DNA of 64,000 bases from Lethocerus indicus (Eukaryota; Arthropoda; Insecta; Hemiptera; Belostomatidae), in assembly GCA_019843655.1 (NCBI GenBank), contig JACDQD010000103.1, positions 12,337,501 to 12,401,500 on the forward strand, in the 5' to 3' direction. The translations under genes and the position numbers were made by a program. Position 1 is the stretch's first letter. Each line of letters starts with the position of its first letter. The notes under the pieces are model-generated. The model saw only the letters and a list, made by a program, of their open reading frames with translations, was not told the DNA's origin and did no database searches. Below, one piece after another: positions 26,255-40,345 of this stretch.

Positions 26255-28973
26255 CTATAAAACTAAAAAGAAAACATAAAAAATAAAACCGTTGTTTGGT
26301 AAATAGCATTTTGTTTTCAATCTAATAAAATTATTTCATTTTATTACGAATTTCACGAACAATTTTTTTATTATGGAGTATTTTTTTCTGGAATCCCTTT
26401 CGTTTGTAATCGCCACGAACCTGTCTTATACAGTCCAGTAGACATGGATTTATAAATGGGAAATAATGACAGGAGGAGGAATATTTTATTGTATGAAATG
26501 CCGTGAGCGTGTTTGCCGTTGGCCGGCAGAGTCTGCTACTCGTTTCTACGCGTCCGTGACACTATTTACGATACGAGGCGATTTATAAAATAGGGGAACG
26601 CGCGAACGGGTACCCGTCCAATCCGACTTGCCGTGTCGAACACTATATGCCGTACTACATGAAAACAGTATAACTAAAATAATAATCTAACATAATTTAT
26701 GCGCGTAGAATATGTAGTATACATTTTTATGAACAGTAAAGTTTTTATTTTGTTTCATTGTTTACTTCGGTACGCATGAAAGTTTTTCTCACGAATTAAT
26801 AATACCTTTATCTTGTGCTAATTCTTGTCGTTGATCCATATCATCTAGGTGTCTGTAATTTAAATGCGATAATGCTTTGACCCGGGTACCCAATTTAAAT
26901 TTAATATTGCTGTTATTAAGGTTTTTTGCTGTTTTTACCTAGCCTAACCTGAAAATTGATTCCATATTTTCGAATGGACCGAAAATTAGGCCCGTACCTA
27001 ATAATTTGGATAGTAATTACGGATTTTCTAAATAGGGTGCAATTCAGAGGGAATATTTCCTACTGTTTAATAATTTTTCATTTGAATATTCGTGAAAATA
27101 AATTTCAGAAAATAAAACATACGGCTGTGCAATTATCTCATCGCGTAATACGAATCTATCATGCCGCTGATTACCGTTTACCTAATCAAAATTAATTTTT
27201 AAAATTTAGCTGTAATCGACTAATTAGTAGATTATTGGGCAGAGCCGCACCAAATTGATGCAAGCAAACCGATAATTAGTCGAGATATCTGCGCGTTATG
27301 GACTATCAGCTGCAAGTTTAGATTGATCGATAGTATCGCAAACTTCAGCCAAATAAATGTCGAACGGAAATTTAAGCGGTAATCCACCGAAGCCGGTACT
27401 TCCTACGAGGGGAGGCAGGTGGCCGTATATCTGATCCGAGGAGCAGGTGGACCACATCCCTTGCCTTATTGCCGATTTCCAAACGCGAAATACTCCAACG
27501 GTACCGGTAGATAAGAATAACTAATAACGCTAGGCCCGGATACGAAGACAAATTAATTAAATAATAAATAATAAATTGGAGACGAAATCAGATTAGTAGT
27601 TGGTTTCGCCGAAGTAAAAACCTGCTGTTTCAGTTGCAATTCTGCGAAAGGGCGAGACATCTGTTCTAAAAGCACCTGCTGTACAGTAGGCATCGTGCTC
27701 TCTCGGCATAATGTATTCTGAAACTATTAAGCCAGAAATTGGGTCATCTTCCGGTCTATTCATGCCGGTAGTTTCGGCCACGTGCAGCTTTAATGCTGCG
27801 TTTGTATGGCCGCGAATTTCGCATCGGAGAACCGATTATATTATTTATTTATTCATTCGCTAGCCCCAATTCTACCTGAAAATATACGCCGGACTACCGT
27901 CTCTGTCTAGACCGAGATGGAGTGAACGTTTGAAACAGAATATATCCCTCATAATTTGAAACAATTTCCATAAGCCATAATTATATTTTTAGAAATAAGG
28001 AAAATGTATACAAGTATATTAATTATATACTCTAAAAAATATATTTCACAGCCATATCTACGTAAAAAAAATAGCCTCAAGTGTATCACAAGCCGAAGTT
28101 TACCGAACCCTGATTTAAACCATTTAATATTGAACGGGGATCTGGGGTTGAAAGGAAAATCTTGTACCAATATTCCACCCCCTCCCCCACATCTTATATA
28201 ACAGAATATGGTATTCTTCTGTAATCTAAAATATAAATCTTTATAAGAAGATTTTCCCTTCTACTTGTACGAGCTCATACATGAAATCATTATTAATACA
28301 GCTTGTAAATAAGAATAAAAACAGCACATTTATTCTGTAATTAAGGTTAATGTCTAATTTGGAATAGAAAATTACGATAGCAGCTTAGGCCAGGTTCCAT
28401 TCAGTGCATATTTTCCAAGTTAAAATAAAGTACTACAAGTAATTAACAAAGCGTGACGTAAGACAAGCATGCAGAAGTGTTATTATAAGTTGGTCTGGAC
28501 CGCAAAGGACTCTACTCAATAGCGGTCGGGGACAGCGGTACTTCAAAGAGCCAAGTTCCCAAGTTCGTTAAGATATACAAACCACTTTTGTTGCGGTTTC
28601 CGCTTAGAAGAGCGTCCACTACAATACCCAGCGGGAGAATGTTTCCGTTTCACCAGTCTCTTAGTTTAATGGCCCCGAAATGTTCAAAAATCGGTTTACT
28701 CGTCCGGAAATAATAATGCCGTTGGAGAAATAGATTTAGTATATTTAGTATCTTTGATTAAGTCGATTAACTACGATTTTAGATGGGACAGAAGTAGCTC
28801 TTGGAACGAGAATAAAAGGAAGGGGGGCCATGGCAAGTGAAAAAATATTGAAAGGGGCACTGTCTAAAAGAATGTTGGGAATGGCTGCTGTAGACGATGT
28901 AAAACGTTTCTCTTAAAGAACGATTACATGTAATATCTGTAGAACGAATTGAAATTGTCTGCTGTTCTATACT

Positions 28974-28994
28974 GAGAGAGAGAGAGAGAGAGAG
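28974..28994 (+). repeat. (GA)10 microsatellite
   Basis: Uninterrupted GA units. Confidence 0.95.
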
Positions 28995-29875
28995 TGATAC
29001 GGGCGTTTTGCAATATGTTTTAAGCTGAGGCGAGATATAGAGTGGCCCCGAGGGTCACTAGGTCCCTTCCGAAGAATGGGAGGTGCCTCGTCCGCGGCCA
29101 TTGTTCTTCGCCTATCTGCCCGTGTTATGAGCCCGCCTTCAGACAGACGGTAGCCCACATACAGCCGTGTCGAAGTGTCGCAACCCGGGCGATTGGCCTT
29201 CCGTATTGCCCTCGGGGATATCTCTCTGTACGCTCTGTTGTTTTCAACACAAACCAGAAGTAAAAGAGTAACAATTGGTCAAGCGCGAACTTTCTTCTGG
29301 GGCGCTGCGAATCAATAACAGTTATGTGATAGGAAAAAAACAGTCGTCGCCTATTGTGCTTTATTATATTCGAATATTTCAAATTTCCACTTCCGAATGA
29401 ATGTAGAAGATTGGAATACAATAAATGTTAAGCAATTTAATTTCACCACTCATCGGAATTTATGTCTTACTTCGAATTGTAAAATATGTTGGTACATTAT
29501 TACCATTATCATTTTCATGATAAATGATACTCATTAAATGAATAATACAAGGATTATATTATTTCGTTTCGAACGTGAATATAAGTCCATGAATGAGGAT
29601 TGAATCGTTCCCAATAAATCGTTCCGAATAAACGGCGTCCACGGCTGTAGATTGGCACGTATTTCTTTATGTAGTTGGTTCCAACTACTAGCTGAAAGGT
29701 TGCCAGCCATAAATCAGCTAGGGGTCGTACTCTCTGAAGGGAGGAGGCAGACCTGCAGGTCTACAAGGCACGGTACTCTTGTAGGGCTCCGTGTTCTCTT
29801 ATTGTATAAGACGATCGGTTCGTGATACTGCTTATCTCTTATTTCCCCGAACCCGGAGGGAAAGAATCTCCCAAA

Positions 29876-29885
29876 GGGGGGGGGG
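29876..29885 (+). repeat. G10 homopolymer
   Basis: Ten consecutive G residues. Confidence 0.9.
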
Positions 29886-30924
29886 CTATAGAGAGCTCTG
29901 TAGTTTTGTCTTGGTCTCTATCTGGCCTCCCTTAATTTCGCTTCTTTCTTATTGATATATTATTTACTTAGTATAGTAGATAGTATATTTTGTGCGGGAA
30001 TGAAAGTTGTATTGTATGCACATGATAGAGCCGTTTTTGAGCTTCCAGACGGGCCGGCCACCGGTCGTGACCAGACTAGACGCCATAATGCACGGTTAAA
30101 CGATTTCATCTAAACTGGTTATTATTAGTCTTTCGAAACTAACAGCCGACGAAAAAAAACAACAACAGTTACTCGCAATTTATTCCTCGGGTAAATCCCA
30201 CTATATTATATTCGCTGATTGATCGATTGATTTTTCGCAAGCTATTTTTAAATATCAATTGCGACTCACTGCACGAACCCGGCAATTAACACTGGAACAC
30301 ATGACTTCGAGTAACGGGCGCAATTTAGACTGCTTTAAAACAGTATAAATAAATCCCCCACGCATCAGACTGAACAATGTAATTTAATTCTGTTAATGGC
30401 CAATTATAAATCGTAGTAGTGAAAAAAATTGAGAAACAAAGCAATTGCAAAAGTATTGCTTATTGACACAATACCGAATTACAAAATTCCTGAATGCGAT
30501 ATAAGAAATACTTCATTGTATGCGATAAACGGGGCCTCCTCTGTCTTTCTTATAGGATGAATGAAATTATTAATTTACTAACATATTATTACACTTATTA
30601 CATCAGTTTGGTGATTCAACTCTTCAGCCAATTGCCATATGGGAATCGAGCCTTCAGCAAGTGTTGTCGTACGTCGTTTAGTTTTCAGTCAAAATTTTAA
30701 TCTCTCACGGCTGGTTACAATCTGTTTTTGGCACGGATAAATATAATTGCAGAAAGTATTTCCTGGAACCGGGCACAGTATATCTTGCCCGGTTCTCAAT
30801 CGGCGTGGTATAACTGGATAATTGGCCTGTCTCTCGATCTGGTTTTCGCAACAGTTTTTCCAAAGCGGTTCGCGTTTCAGATACACGTGACTCAACCCCG
30901 AGCGTCGTAGTGGTGTTTGGCTGT

Positions 30925-30946
30925 GGGGGTGGGGGGGCGAGGAGGG
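30925..30946 (+). other. G-rich tract, possible quadruplex
   Basis: G-runs of five, seven, two and three are separated by T, CGA and A. The seven-base run could supply two quadruplex strands. Confidence 0.45.
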
Positions 30947-33611
30947 AAGAAAAATAGATTAAATAATAGCTTGGAACTGGCGCTCGAGCCTAGGCTCGCG
31001 TCAGCGTCTGTTCCTGTATCAATGTCTGTGTACAGCAGCTAATAGTAAACAATTTACATGGGCGTAGTCTGCACGGTCTCGTCGCTCGTACACACAGACC
31101 CTGTTAATTACTAAGGTGTAAGTTTATTACAGGAAATGACGCCCCCTTCACCGTCCGCCACATTTCTATCTTTCTCCCAATCAAAACCAAGGATAGAGAG
31201 GCGCAATATCAGATTAATAGTATCCAAAAAAAGTAATTGGCCTTTCTAGGTAAAAATTCAAAATAGTATATCACGATTTTGAAACAGATAGCATGAATTC
31301 CATTCCAGAATGAACCACTCTGTTAAGGCTCTCAGTGCAGTATTTACAGCTCATAGTTTCGACGAGCATAATAAAAGAATACGGACGAAATGCAACTGGC
31401 AAAAGTTAATAGGCGAATTTATAATAAAACTGATTAGAAAACACCAAATAAGATTGTAAAAACCATACTGAAATGAACACCCCAAATTAATTATCACGGA
31501 ATATTCTCAGAGTTATATTTTGCCTTCTACGTGTATACAGTTGTATGACACTATAATATTAAGATTGTACTGTTATCATTTGCATTTCCCTGTTATGGAC
31601 TTACTGCCTGTAAACTTGAAATAAAAAGGTACCGTAAGTATGTGCAATGTTCACATTCATACGACCTATATGATTCATCGTGTAACCGTATTTTCGCGTG
31701 TTACCATTTCTGTACACCTTGTATTCGACCTCCCTTCTGACAAGTCACGGTCAAGTATTCGATTTTTTTCTGTGTGTCATTTCTGGCTCAGTAATAAGAG
31801 TCACGTTACAAAAATAGTCTATAACCGGGGCACTTCCATTCTGTCGGCCGAAAGACACGCAACGTACTGCGTCATTAACAGTCCGGCATTATATATAGAA
31901 TTTCATGATTTTAATTGTATCACCTGACCGCCGATTATACATTCTTCTTGTTTCAGAAATCCGACCAGCACACAGTTAATATACAGTAAATCTGGCTCTG
32001 TAATAATGGGACCCCCATTTGACTCACTACGACAGTCATTAATCTCTAAATACAATAATGATCTCTAATATTAGACCTAAATAAATGCGTTTGTAGGCTT
32101 AGCAGAGGTTAATTCGATCTATCACTGATATGCCCACGGTATTAGATGTATCAATAATTTATTATTTACAATTTATATATTATACAAACAATTAAAGGAA
32201 AAAATACGTATTACAGCCTGTGGAGACATGAAATTAACTTAATTAAATTTCAATAATCGCGGGCCATTTTAAATTTGTATACACGAATATTGGGACTAAA
32301 TATACTTGTATTTTTCACAATGTTTGTATTACAATCGGGAAAGTTACAATTATAAAAACCCGAGAAAATGGAAAATCGCAAGAGCGATTCATGAATGGCA
32401 AGCTTGATACTGTCCCGAAATGTATAAGTGATAATTTTGATTGGGGGATGAAATATATTTTAGGGCTGCCCTTAAACTGTGGCAGTGTTATGATAGGAGC
32501 TGAGTGAGGCCGCGACGCCGGTGAAACACGTTTCCTTTCACCATTGTCAACAACAGTGAAGAAAATAACGTTTTAAACTATACGAAACCCGGTTCGACCG
32601 GTTCTTTAGCGTTTGTTTGTTGTTTGCTGTTGGCACGCAGAGGACGGGGAAAAAAAGGAAACGGTCGGAGGAATTAATCGTGAAAATTATTCGATTATAA
32701 ATAAACCGGGCTGAATAAGGCGCGCGGGCTGTTTCCGACGTGTTTTTGCGCGCCCCCAAACTTCCCAAATTCGTTGGACCAACCCTCGGGGAAATTCGGC
32801 TCATAATGTTGCCGAAACGTTGAAACTTTCCAACCTTTCTTGTCGAACACCCCTACGCTTTTTAATCTATATAGAATTTCCAAAATCGAATTCCCCGACA
32901 AGACGGAATTTAATGAGCATGAGTTTTTATTTTAAAATTAAGAAACCTCGAATGTTTTTTCCGTTTTAAAAATAAATCATTGGAAATAAAAAGAAACCCG
33001 GTCTTTGGGACTACCCGCTTATAAGGTAAAAGACTGTCAGCAGGTTTTATCGGGTTTCTGTCACGTACAAATATTTGGACATTATCCCTTTTCTGTATTT
33101 GGTAACGAAGCCTAAGAATTCTCGCGAGTAGAACATGTCCAACCGACTCGAACGAATATTTTCCTATTTAACCCTAGGTTCGCTAGGACATTAATAAACT
33201 TCTCTGGCAAATTACAATGGGATATTATTGGGAGTTAGCCCAGATGGGAGGCAGCTATTAACCCCGAGCTGTGCCTGACCTTTTTTTTCTTAAACTTCGG
33301 CCCGGCGGAATTGATTTCGACAGAATGGAACAACGAATTTGATTTATAACGAGCGCTGCAAAATAGCGCCCCGGCGCTGTTGCTCAACGGCGGGGTACAA
33401 AAAAAATAAATAAAATTACGTTTCTTTCTTTCAGCACTATTAATTAGTCTAGCGGCCGACCAGAGATACCGCAAATAGCCCTGTGCGGTTTTCCTATTGT
33501 GTTATCGCGATATTGCGGTATTTTCATTAAGCTATTATAACTTTACGGCCGAACAGTCACCGCGGTGTAAAATATATAGATTAAAATTTATTAACATTCT
33601 TCTGTATAATT

Positions 33612-33657
33612 TTGCCCAGTCTCGGCTTCTCGCCATCTTCAGTGGCGTTCCGTCAGT
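33612..33657 (-). repeat. Decayed hammerhead-type core
   Basis: The minus strand reads GCCACTGAAGAT, GGC, GAGAA, GCC, GAGAC, TGGGC. CTGANGA and the GGC/GCC stem II are intact, but GAAA has become GAGA (A14 to G) and the cleavage site is lost. The downstream tail is not recognisable. The upstream flank ACGGAACGCC is similar to other short copies. Confidence 0.7.
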
Positions 33658-34858
33658 GCATTATTGAGGCATGTCGCTAAGCTCTCAGGAACGTAACGTA
33701 AGGAAGTGAGAAAAGGAGAAATCTGTGAGAATAGAAAACCCGCTAGTCGGTAAATAAATATTGCGGGCTAGGCTATCTTTCTCGGCGCAATGAAAATGTT
33801 TTCGCCCGCGATGGAAATAAAACGGTGAATGATGCTAGAATGAAATGTAGACGGGTTTTTCCGTTTTCTTCCGCGTCGCATCTCCCGACCGGCGAGCGCC
33901 AATCGTCCCAGTGTGTCGCCGGCCTTTGTATATACAGGCACGTGTATATTGCAAGGCCCGCTGTATAACGGGAACCAGACAGCTTGGTAAGAGGGGCCAC
34001 TCCTTTCACCGAGCACCACCGAGCAGCTGTGTACTTCAACCAGACCACACACATACACACTTTTCACACGAATTCTGCACATTTAGCAGATATTCAGCAC
34101 AGAGCAGACTTATATTAGTCTCAATAATTGGCCTACGAGTTGTCGTGAATTTCGGGTACGTTACTCCGGTTCATTTTCTTCAGTATTTATCGTCCCAAGT
34201 TAGACATGGACCATATTTTATACAAGATGGACAAATAAAAAATGGCGTATATTTGTAAGACGTCAAATTACGGCTCGATGTACGGTGTTCGATTGAATAT
34301 CCAGTCGGCTCTGTAAACTCTCTTAATTTATGGTAGACAATGATTTTTTTGAAATTATACGTTTAACTTGTCTCGATATAATTTTATTCCTTGCGTAAAA
34401 TATTGGATCTATTCAAGCCGAAAACGCGTATTGGGAACAATGCGTCGCGCGGATCGGACATTAAGTTCTGTATTAACACCAGTCGCCTTGACCATTCCCA
34501 CCAACAATAGGGCAATTAGGAATTGAGTCATTGAGCCACTCAAACGATCCTAATTGGCGATATACTTCCTTGTTTCATTTCGATCATTTTAAAAATTGCC
34601 AGCAAATAATTGATCGTAAGTGAATATATAAATCACATACCTTCATATAGCCTTGAATCGGTAACGGCACCTTCATTTGTGCCACTTAATACAAATTATG
34701 CTGCCGCTGTCCAACATACACATTACTTATATATATTTCTACCTTGTGTATATATCTGGAAATTTTCGTTACCAATTAGTAATTGTACCAATAAAATTGT
34801 GCCAATAACACTCAGAAGGTGACACCTAGTCTGTGATCCTATCTATATCTCAACACAA

Positions 34859-34900
34859 TAGACCGGTTTCAGAACTTCGCCATCGCCAGCAGTACTCCTT
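34859..34900 (-). repeat. Decayed hammerhead-type core, second subfamily
   Basis: On the minus strand it reads GGAGTACTG, CTGGCGA, T, GGC, GAA, GTTCT, GAAACCGGTC. The GAAA, ACCGGT and GTC are perfect, but CTGANGA has A6 changed to G, which is a position essential in hammerheads. The flank GGAGTACT is shared with the 22.2 kb copy. Confidence 0.65.
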
Positions 34901-37900
34901 CAAAACTTCAAAATGTTTAAAATATTTTAAATATTGAATGATCTTCCTCTTCCTTGATAGTCCTTATAAAGTAATAATAATCCAGTTCTAAGGACGCGAG
35001 AATATTATTTTTGAGGCGGTGTAACTGAAAGAATACAAGATCGAGTAGAAAAGTGACCCTCGCGGTAAGTTTAAATATATTACACCATTAAGATTTTGAA
35101 TTTACACGAAGCGGAAGAAATTGGCCAAAAGGTGAGGAATGAAAGGTAAAAAAAATAAACATAAATACGGCTGTGGCTATATTTCATGTTTTGGACCTTG
35201 ATGATAGAGATAGGTGCTAGTCGTGACACGGTCAGGTGATCACTATCGAAGTATAACATCGAAGTGGGAACGATCGGTCTCTTGAGAGCCCGTTAGCCGG
35301 TCGGTCAGCCCATTATTCAGACCGAAAAATATTAACCGGAGAAAGAGAATGATAGTGCTCCACCCACCTTCCAAGGGCGATCCAACCCACCCGGAAGGAC
35401 CTCAAGGTGGCGCTAATCCCGCCGCCTTCTTCGCAACTCATCGAGGAAAGGGAAAAAGTTTTAGTCCCGAAGAGATCGAGGCCTCTCAACGAATAATTAT
35501 AAACAATACGAGGGCAAAACTCCAGAAGATTTGAACTCGTGAGAATGCTAGGACACGAATCTGCAAGTGCCGCAAATACAGTAAACAGAGCTTAAGTCTC
35601 ACAATTCACTTTATCAGTATGTAAATAAAATTATTTATCACTTCGGAACCAATTAAACATAGTAGAGTCATCAACATCTCATGCGTATATGGCAGTATAG
35701 TTGGATTATCAAGAAAGATCGATTTAGAGAAAATGTCCACCTGTTTGTTGAACAGGAAGGGCCGAAAAAATTCCTCTGTAATAAGTTTATATAAGGCGGG
35801 AAATTTTTATGAGGATTACGAAAATTGAATGGAATGGTGATCAACTACACGTGTAGGACTTTCCGCCGTTGGATCAAGAATATTTCCAGTCCTGAATCCG
35901 TTTAGAGCAGTGAAATTTCCGAAAGGTTACTCAAGAGTACGACGTCAGGCAGAAATGAGGGAATTCCTATCACATATACCTCAATTTTCAGTCACAAATA
36001 ATTTCTTCACATCTTATTTCATATACGCAATCATCCGTCATTATGGTAATCATACTGAACGTCCTATTTTGCAGCTGTGTGTTTGCAGAAAAAGTTTGTA
36101 AAGTTGAGGCCACTGAAAGCCACCAGTCTTGAAACAACAACCGCGTTTAAAAATAATAGATGAATAAAACAAGAGCAACGCTCGAAATTATTATTGCATA
36201 AATACAGAAAATAATAGTTTTCAAAATAATATTATATTTAGAACAATTAAAACATTGATGATATCGAAATTTAATGTAATACTCAAGCATCCGATTTATT
36301 GCTGGCGTTTTACCGGCGGATAAGACCGGATTTATTTAGGCTGGAGAAGGTAAAATATATTATATAGATGTTTGAAATGGCAGCGGGTCAGAATATTCAC
36401 CCAGGGGAGGCATTACTAGGGTAACTTAGTGTCTGGTAGCTATAGCGGTGGAGCACTTCCCGGACGAAAGTCACTTTCACTGTCTGAAAAGTGAAATGCT
36501 CCGCGTTGTCGGGTCAAGGTTGGGCCCGCTTTCTTCTCCCAGTTTCTTCTTCGTCCTCCGCCGCCGAACCCGGACGCCATTATTCTTCCTCGGAACCCAC
36601 CAGGGTGTCCAATCAGTCAGAGAACAAGCTTGGAGTCTCACGGTTAATATGGCTTGAACCTACAGTAGAGACATGGCAAAATACAAGGTGTACAGTACAT
36701 GAAATGTTTTTCGGTCAAAGCGACTAGAATTCATTTAAGACTAGGTTCAGTATTATATTAGTACAGTAAATTAGACAAATTTAAAGGTCGTATAACCCTT
36801 TATTAAACAACCTCCGAATATTCAACTAATTAAATGATGTCGATAAAAGTGTTGCCCCGACGTTTTTTTCCTGACTGAACATTCATACCGGTCTCGCGAA
36901 GAATATTAATGACGATTAATTATTCTTAATGACTCCAAGAAAGTTGGGTGCCCAAGGCCCCTCAACCCATTAATTATATACTTTACGTTCTCCTAAAACC
37001 TGAAATGAAAAATATGCTTTTAATACGCTCGGGTTGGGCTCGCAGCGGGCGATCACTCTTCTCGATAGTGGAAACCCCGGTCGAAAGAGATATCGTTCGC
37101 TTCTGAATAATTGTTAAAACGGAAACGAGAAATAAAGAATTAATATATCTACTAAATCTACTTCGTAAAGCCGTTGAGGCCTGACGGTTGTTCGTTCACC
37201 TTGTAGGGTTTTAAATTTTGTCCAATAGGAGGACAGATAATTTTAGCTGTTCACTTTCAGAGCCGGGCATTAAATCGAGACAGTGAACAGGGGACTTAAC
37301 GGTAGAACCCGTTCAGAGCCGCCGCCTCCTCTACCTCCTCCTCTGCACAGTCCGGGCACAGTCGGCCGTGTTATTTTCAAATAATTACTTTCGACCTTTT
37401 TCTTTTTATCTTCTCCCAGAATACGTTATAACTCATTCCGAAACATGATTTAAAGTTTCCGCCCGGTCACGAATTGATAGAAGTCCTGAGAATTGCGTTT
37501 TGAAACTAGTCGGGCCGATTCCTTTTAAGAATTTTCAAATGCTACCGAATTGACACAAACTTTTTCAGTTAATTGAATTAAGCCGAAATTTGGCACGCCT
37601 ACCTGAAAAAATAATCTGCGTACCTCTCACATTCCCTGTGAACTCTATGAAATGTCAAGTTTTGGATTTTCCCTTTATTTTCAAATATTCTCAAGCCGGT
37701 GCCCCTTTTGAGCAAGATGTTTTAGTACTAGTTATAAGTTGACGTGTAATTGTCCTGCATATAGGAATCTTTTAACTATGTTATTCTTCCTAACATTTAA
37801 TTTTCTTTCAATCAATTCCTGCCACAAAAGGTTGGTGAACCTCTCTCTATATGAGATTTATGTAGATCTAAAATGACAAATATTAGTATGCTTCTGACAA

Positions 37901-38865
37901 TTTTGACTGGCACATATTCCGTAATTTATCAATCAATTCACTCTAATATGACCCAGAAATCACGGGGGATTCATTTTGAAGCTGCACTTTTTACAAACAC
38001 AAAAATATATTTCAATACTGATGCTGACTAATACAGCAGACTTCCTACATAGAGTATAATATCGTTGCTTAACAAAAGAATTAATCCGACAGGATGTTAT
38101 TATTCTTTCTTTCAGTATGACCCGTTTCACGAGGTTGTAATATACTTGTTGATCCAGTTCCCGCACGGAATAGTCCGCCGAAGGCCATCGCTCTTATTTT
38201 ATGCGTTCTGTGCGTGACGTTTTATATGCGGAACAGACGTGCAAGGACAGAATCCGATATTTCGTTCAGCTCTCTCCGTAAAATTGTTTATACGAAAACG
38301 CGGCCACGTTTCCATCATTACAATGGATGCTGATGACGCAATAAATGGCTCAGTTACTAACTTAATTAAATTCCGAACATTCTTCTCCCGCACCACTTCT
38401 ATTTCTAATTAGGGAAGGGATTTAATAATTCAATAAACACGCTATTGTTGGACCATAAGGTTTTTTGATATTGCTTTTTTTGTATTACACTTAGCCAGTT
38501 TCTGGGTCCCGCGTTGAATTGTTGGAAATGGGAAATTATCAGTTTTCATTTTTCCTGCGACATTGGTTGAATGTTCGATTGTCCAAGATTTGGTAAAGGC
38601 TGTAAATGGCTTTTCAGGCTGGAAATCTTTTGATATTTGCTGAGCCCAAGAAGGGAATAGGCTATTTCCCTGCGGCCACCTTTAAGCACCTTCAGCTAAT
38701 AAACAGAGCGGACAAAATGATATGAGCATGGTCAGAACGGACTCACTTCCTAAGTCAAAGGCCCAAAAGGAAAAGTTTCGTTCGGGCCTCATTTCTAGGT
38801 CAGCGAGAGTTCGGTACATCGGTAAGAGTGCAGATGTGGTACATTCCGATCTGTAATAGTACCAC

Positions 38866-38898
38866 AATACTACCGATGATGGCGAATAGTCAAAATCG
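38866..38898 (+). repeat. Probable decayed hammerhead-type core
   Basis: ACCGATGAT, GGC, GAATA, GTC and AAAATCG line up with CTGATGAT, GGC, GAGAA, GCC and GAAAC of the short subfamily. Two essential positions (U4 and G12) are changed. The assignment is weaker than for the other copies. Confidence 0.4.
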
Positions 38899-40260
38899 AA
38901 ATCATTTTATTTAAATTATCTCAGTATCTCTTCTGTAGTTGTTCCGGAAGACTCTTGAAAAAACAGCAGTAAATACGCCCCACCTGTGGGTTTAGGTGGC
39001 GCTACAAAATCGTATTGAAATAACAGAAACGCGAGAATAATAAAAAGAAAAACACTGGCCCGAACAAAGGAAACGGCGTTAGGAGCGGCTTCCTGCTTTC
39101 TCCTGCGTCCGAGGGGAAAGTCACGATTTGATGAATGTCGACGGAAGCTGGGGCGTTTTTGGAGGCGGCCGTTTGTATTTTCCGAGTCCCTTATTTTTCT
39201 CTTTTTTTGGCCTCTCATCCTGTATTCTTTCTCTTTGAATAAAACATTGTTTCTTTGAGAATTTTCTGATCGGACTTTCACAGCGGGGCGACATATTACA
39301 CTCCTCGCCCGAGAGAGGGGTATATCGGGACCGCCGATTTCTCCGCATCTGTAGTAGGCGTATTGAAAACTTTTAAATTTCCAAAATTCCTATTCACGAA
39401 ACCGTAGAAAGTTCTGTACCTCGATCATTTGGACATGAATCTCTAAATGTTTAATGGTTATACCATCGCATTGCGTATAATATCATCGTAACATTAATAA
39501 TATGAAGATACAAGAAATTATATACAATGTATATATAATTCGATTAAAAAAGACAGGCTAGCCCAACGATAACAAATGGAAGTGTTTTTCATTATTTTTT
39601 TTACGAAGCATCGCTAATACCGCATATTGCACTTTTATAAAAATGCAGCGTCATAGGGTGAAAATTGCAAGAAGCTAATCAGAATTTAATGGAAAATTTA
39701 ATAAGCGGGAATATTACAGGGTATATATTGTACAAGAATAGATTAAAATATTGCCCCAGTGGGGATGCTTCACGTTCACCGAGACGAAACGTGCTCGAGG
39801 AGACAGACAATATCGGATTCGGTTAATGCCGAACACAATTGAATGGGGGCCCCGAGTTGAGACCCGGTTAATGGCACATTGTTTAACCCGAATCGCTTTG
39901 GCGTCGCCGGAATGTTTCATCACGGTCGGCGTAATTAACGCCGATTGGCGGACAGAACCATTACAGAAAGCCAGACCATTATACTTCACAACAGCCCACA
40001 ATGGGGCACAAATCAAATACAATGTTATTTCATACAATTGCCGTATAAATATAATTAGGCTACATTTAAAATTTCAAACGAATCATTCCTGTCATTGAAA
40101 CGCTATCTAAGTTTGAAGAAGAATAAGAAAGCTAACATTCTCAGCTTTTGAATGTTTTAGTTTCTTAGATCAAATACTTTCTCAAATTATACACCAGCGA
40201 ATACATACTTTGATGTTTGTTCGCACAACCTGCTAGTGGAATATAATTACTCTTGCTAGA

Positions 40261-40345
40261 CTCGGTTTCGGTTTCTCTCCAACAGACTCGCTGATTTGGT
40301 CTTTTGCTAGACCCGTTTCTGCTGCTCACCATATTGAGTAGCTCA
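40261..40345 (-). repeat. Decayed long copy of the hammerhead-bearing repeat
   Basis: The minus strand reads GCTA, CTCAATA, T, GGT, GAGCA, GCA, GAAACGGGTC, TAGCAAAAGACC, AAATCAGCGAG and then a diverged tail. Stem I (GCTA with TAGC) is preserved, but two positions of CTGANGA are mutated and stem II is weakened. Confidence 0.85.

Larger units (their letters stand above)
26255..33611. other. Non-coding stretch with several simple repeats
   Basis: No gene is firmly supported. A minus frame at 27593-27781 (62 codons) has protein-like composition but no splice support. The 29042-29263 patch is open on both strands. TAATTA-type words cluster at about 27215-27290, including an inverted GACTAATTA pair. 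Long AT-rich unique segments make up the rest. Confidence 0.45.
33658..40260. other. Non-coding stretch
   Basis: Besides two decayed repeat copies (34859-34900, 38866-38898), it holds a plus frame at 35349-35534 (61 codons, GC-richer, ending EIEASQRIIINNTRAKLQKI) that looks protein-like but lacks clear splice sites or a known domain. A lysine/arginine-rich minus frame at 38916-39281 arises from a pyrimidine-rich plus strand. A GC-richer block at 39750-40000 is open on both strands. No gene is assigned. Confidence 0.45.

Noticed and set aside
38916..39281. 121-codon lysine/arginine-rich minus frame
   Set aside because: The basic composition follows from a purine-rich strand (GAAA, AGAAAG words). 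There is no domain and no splice support.
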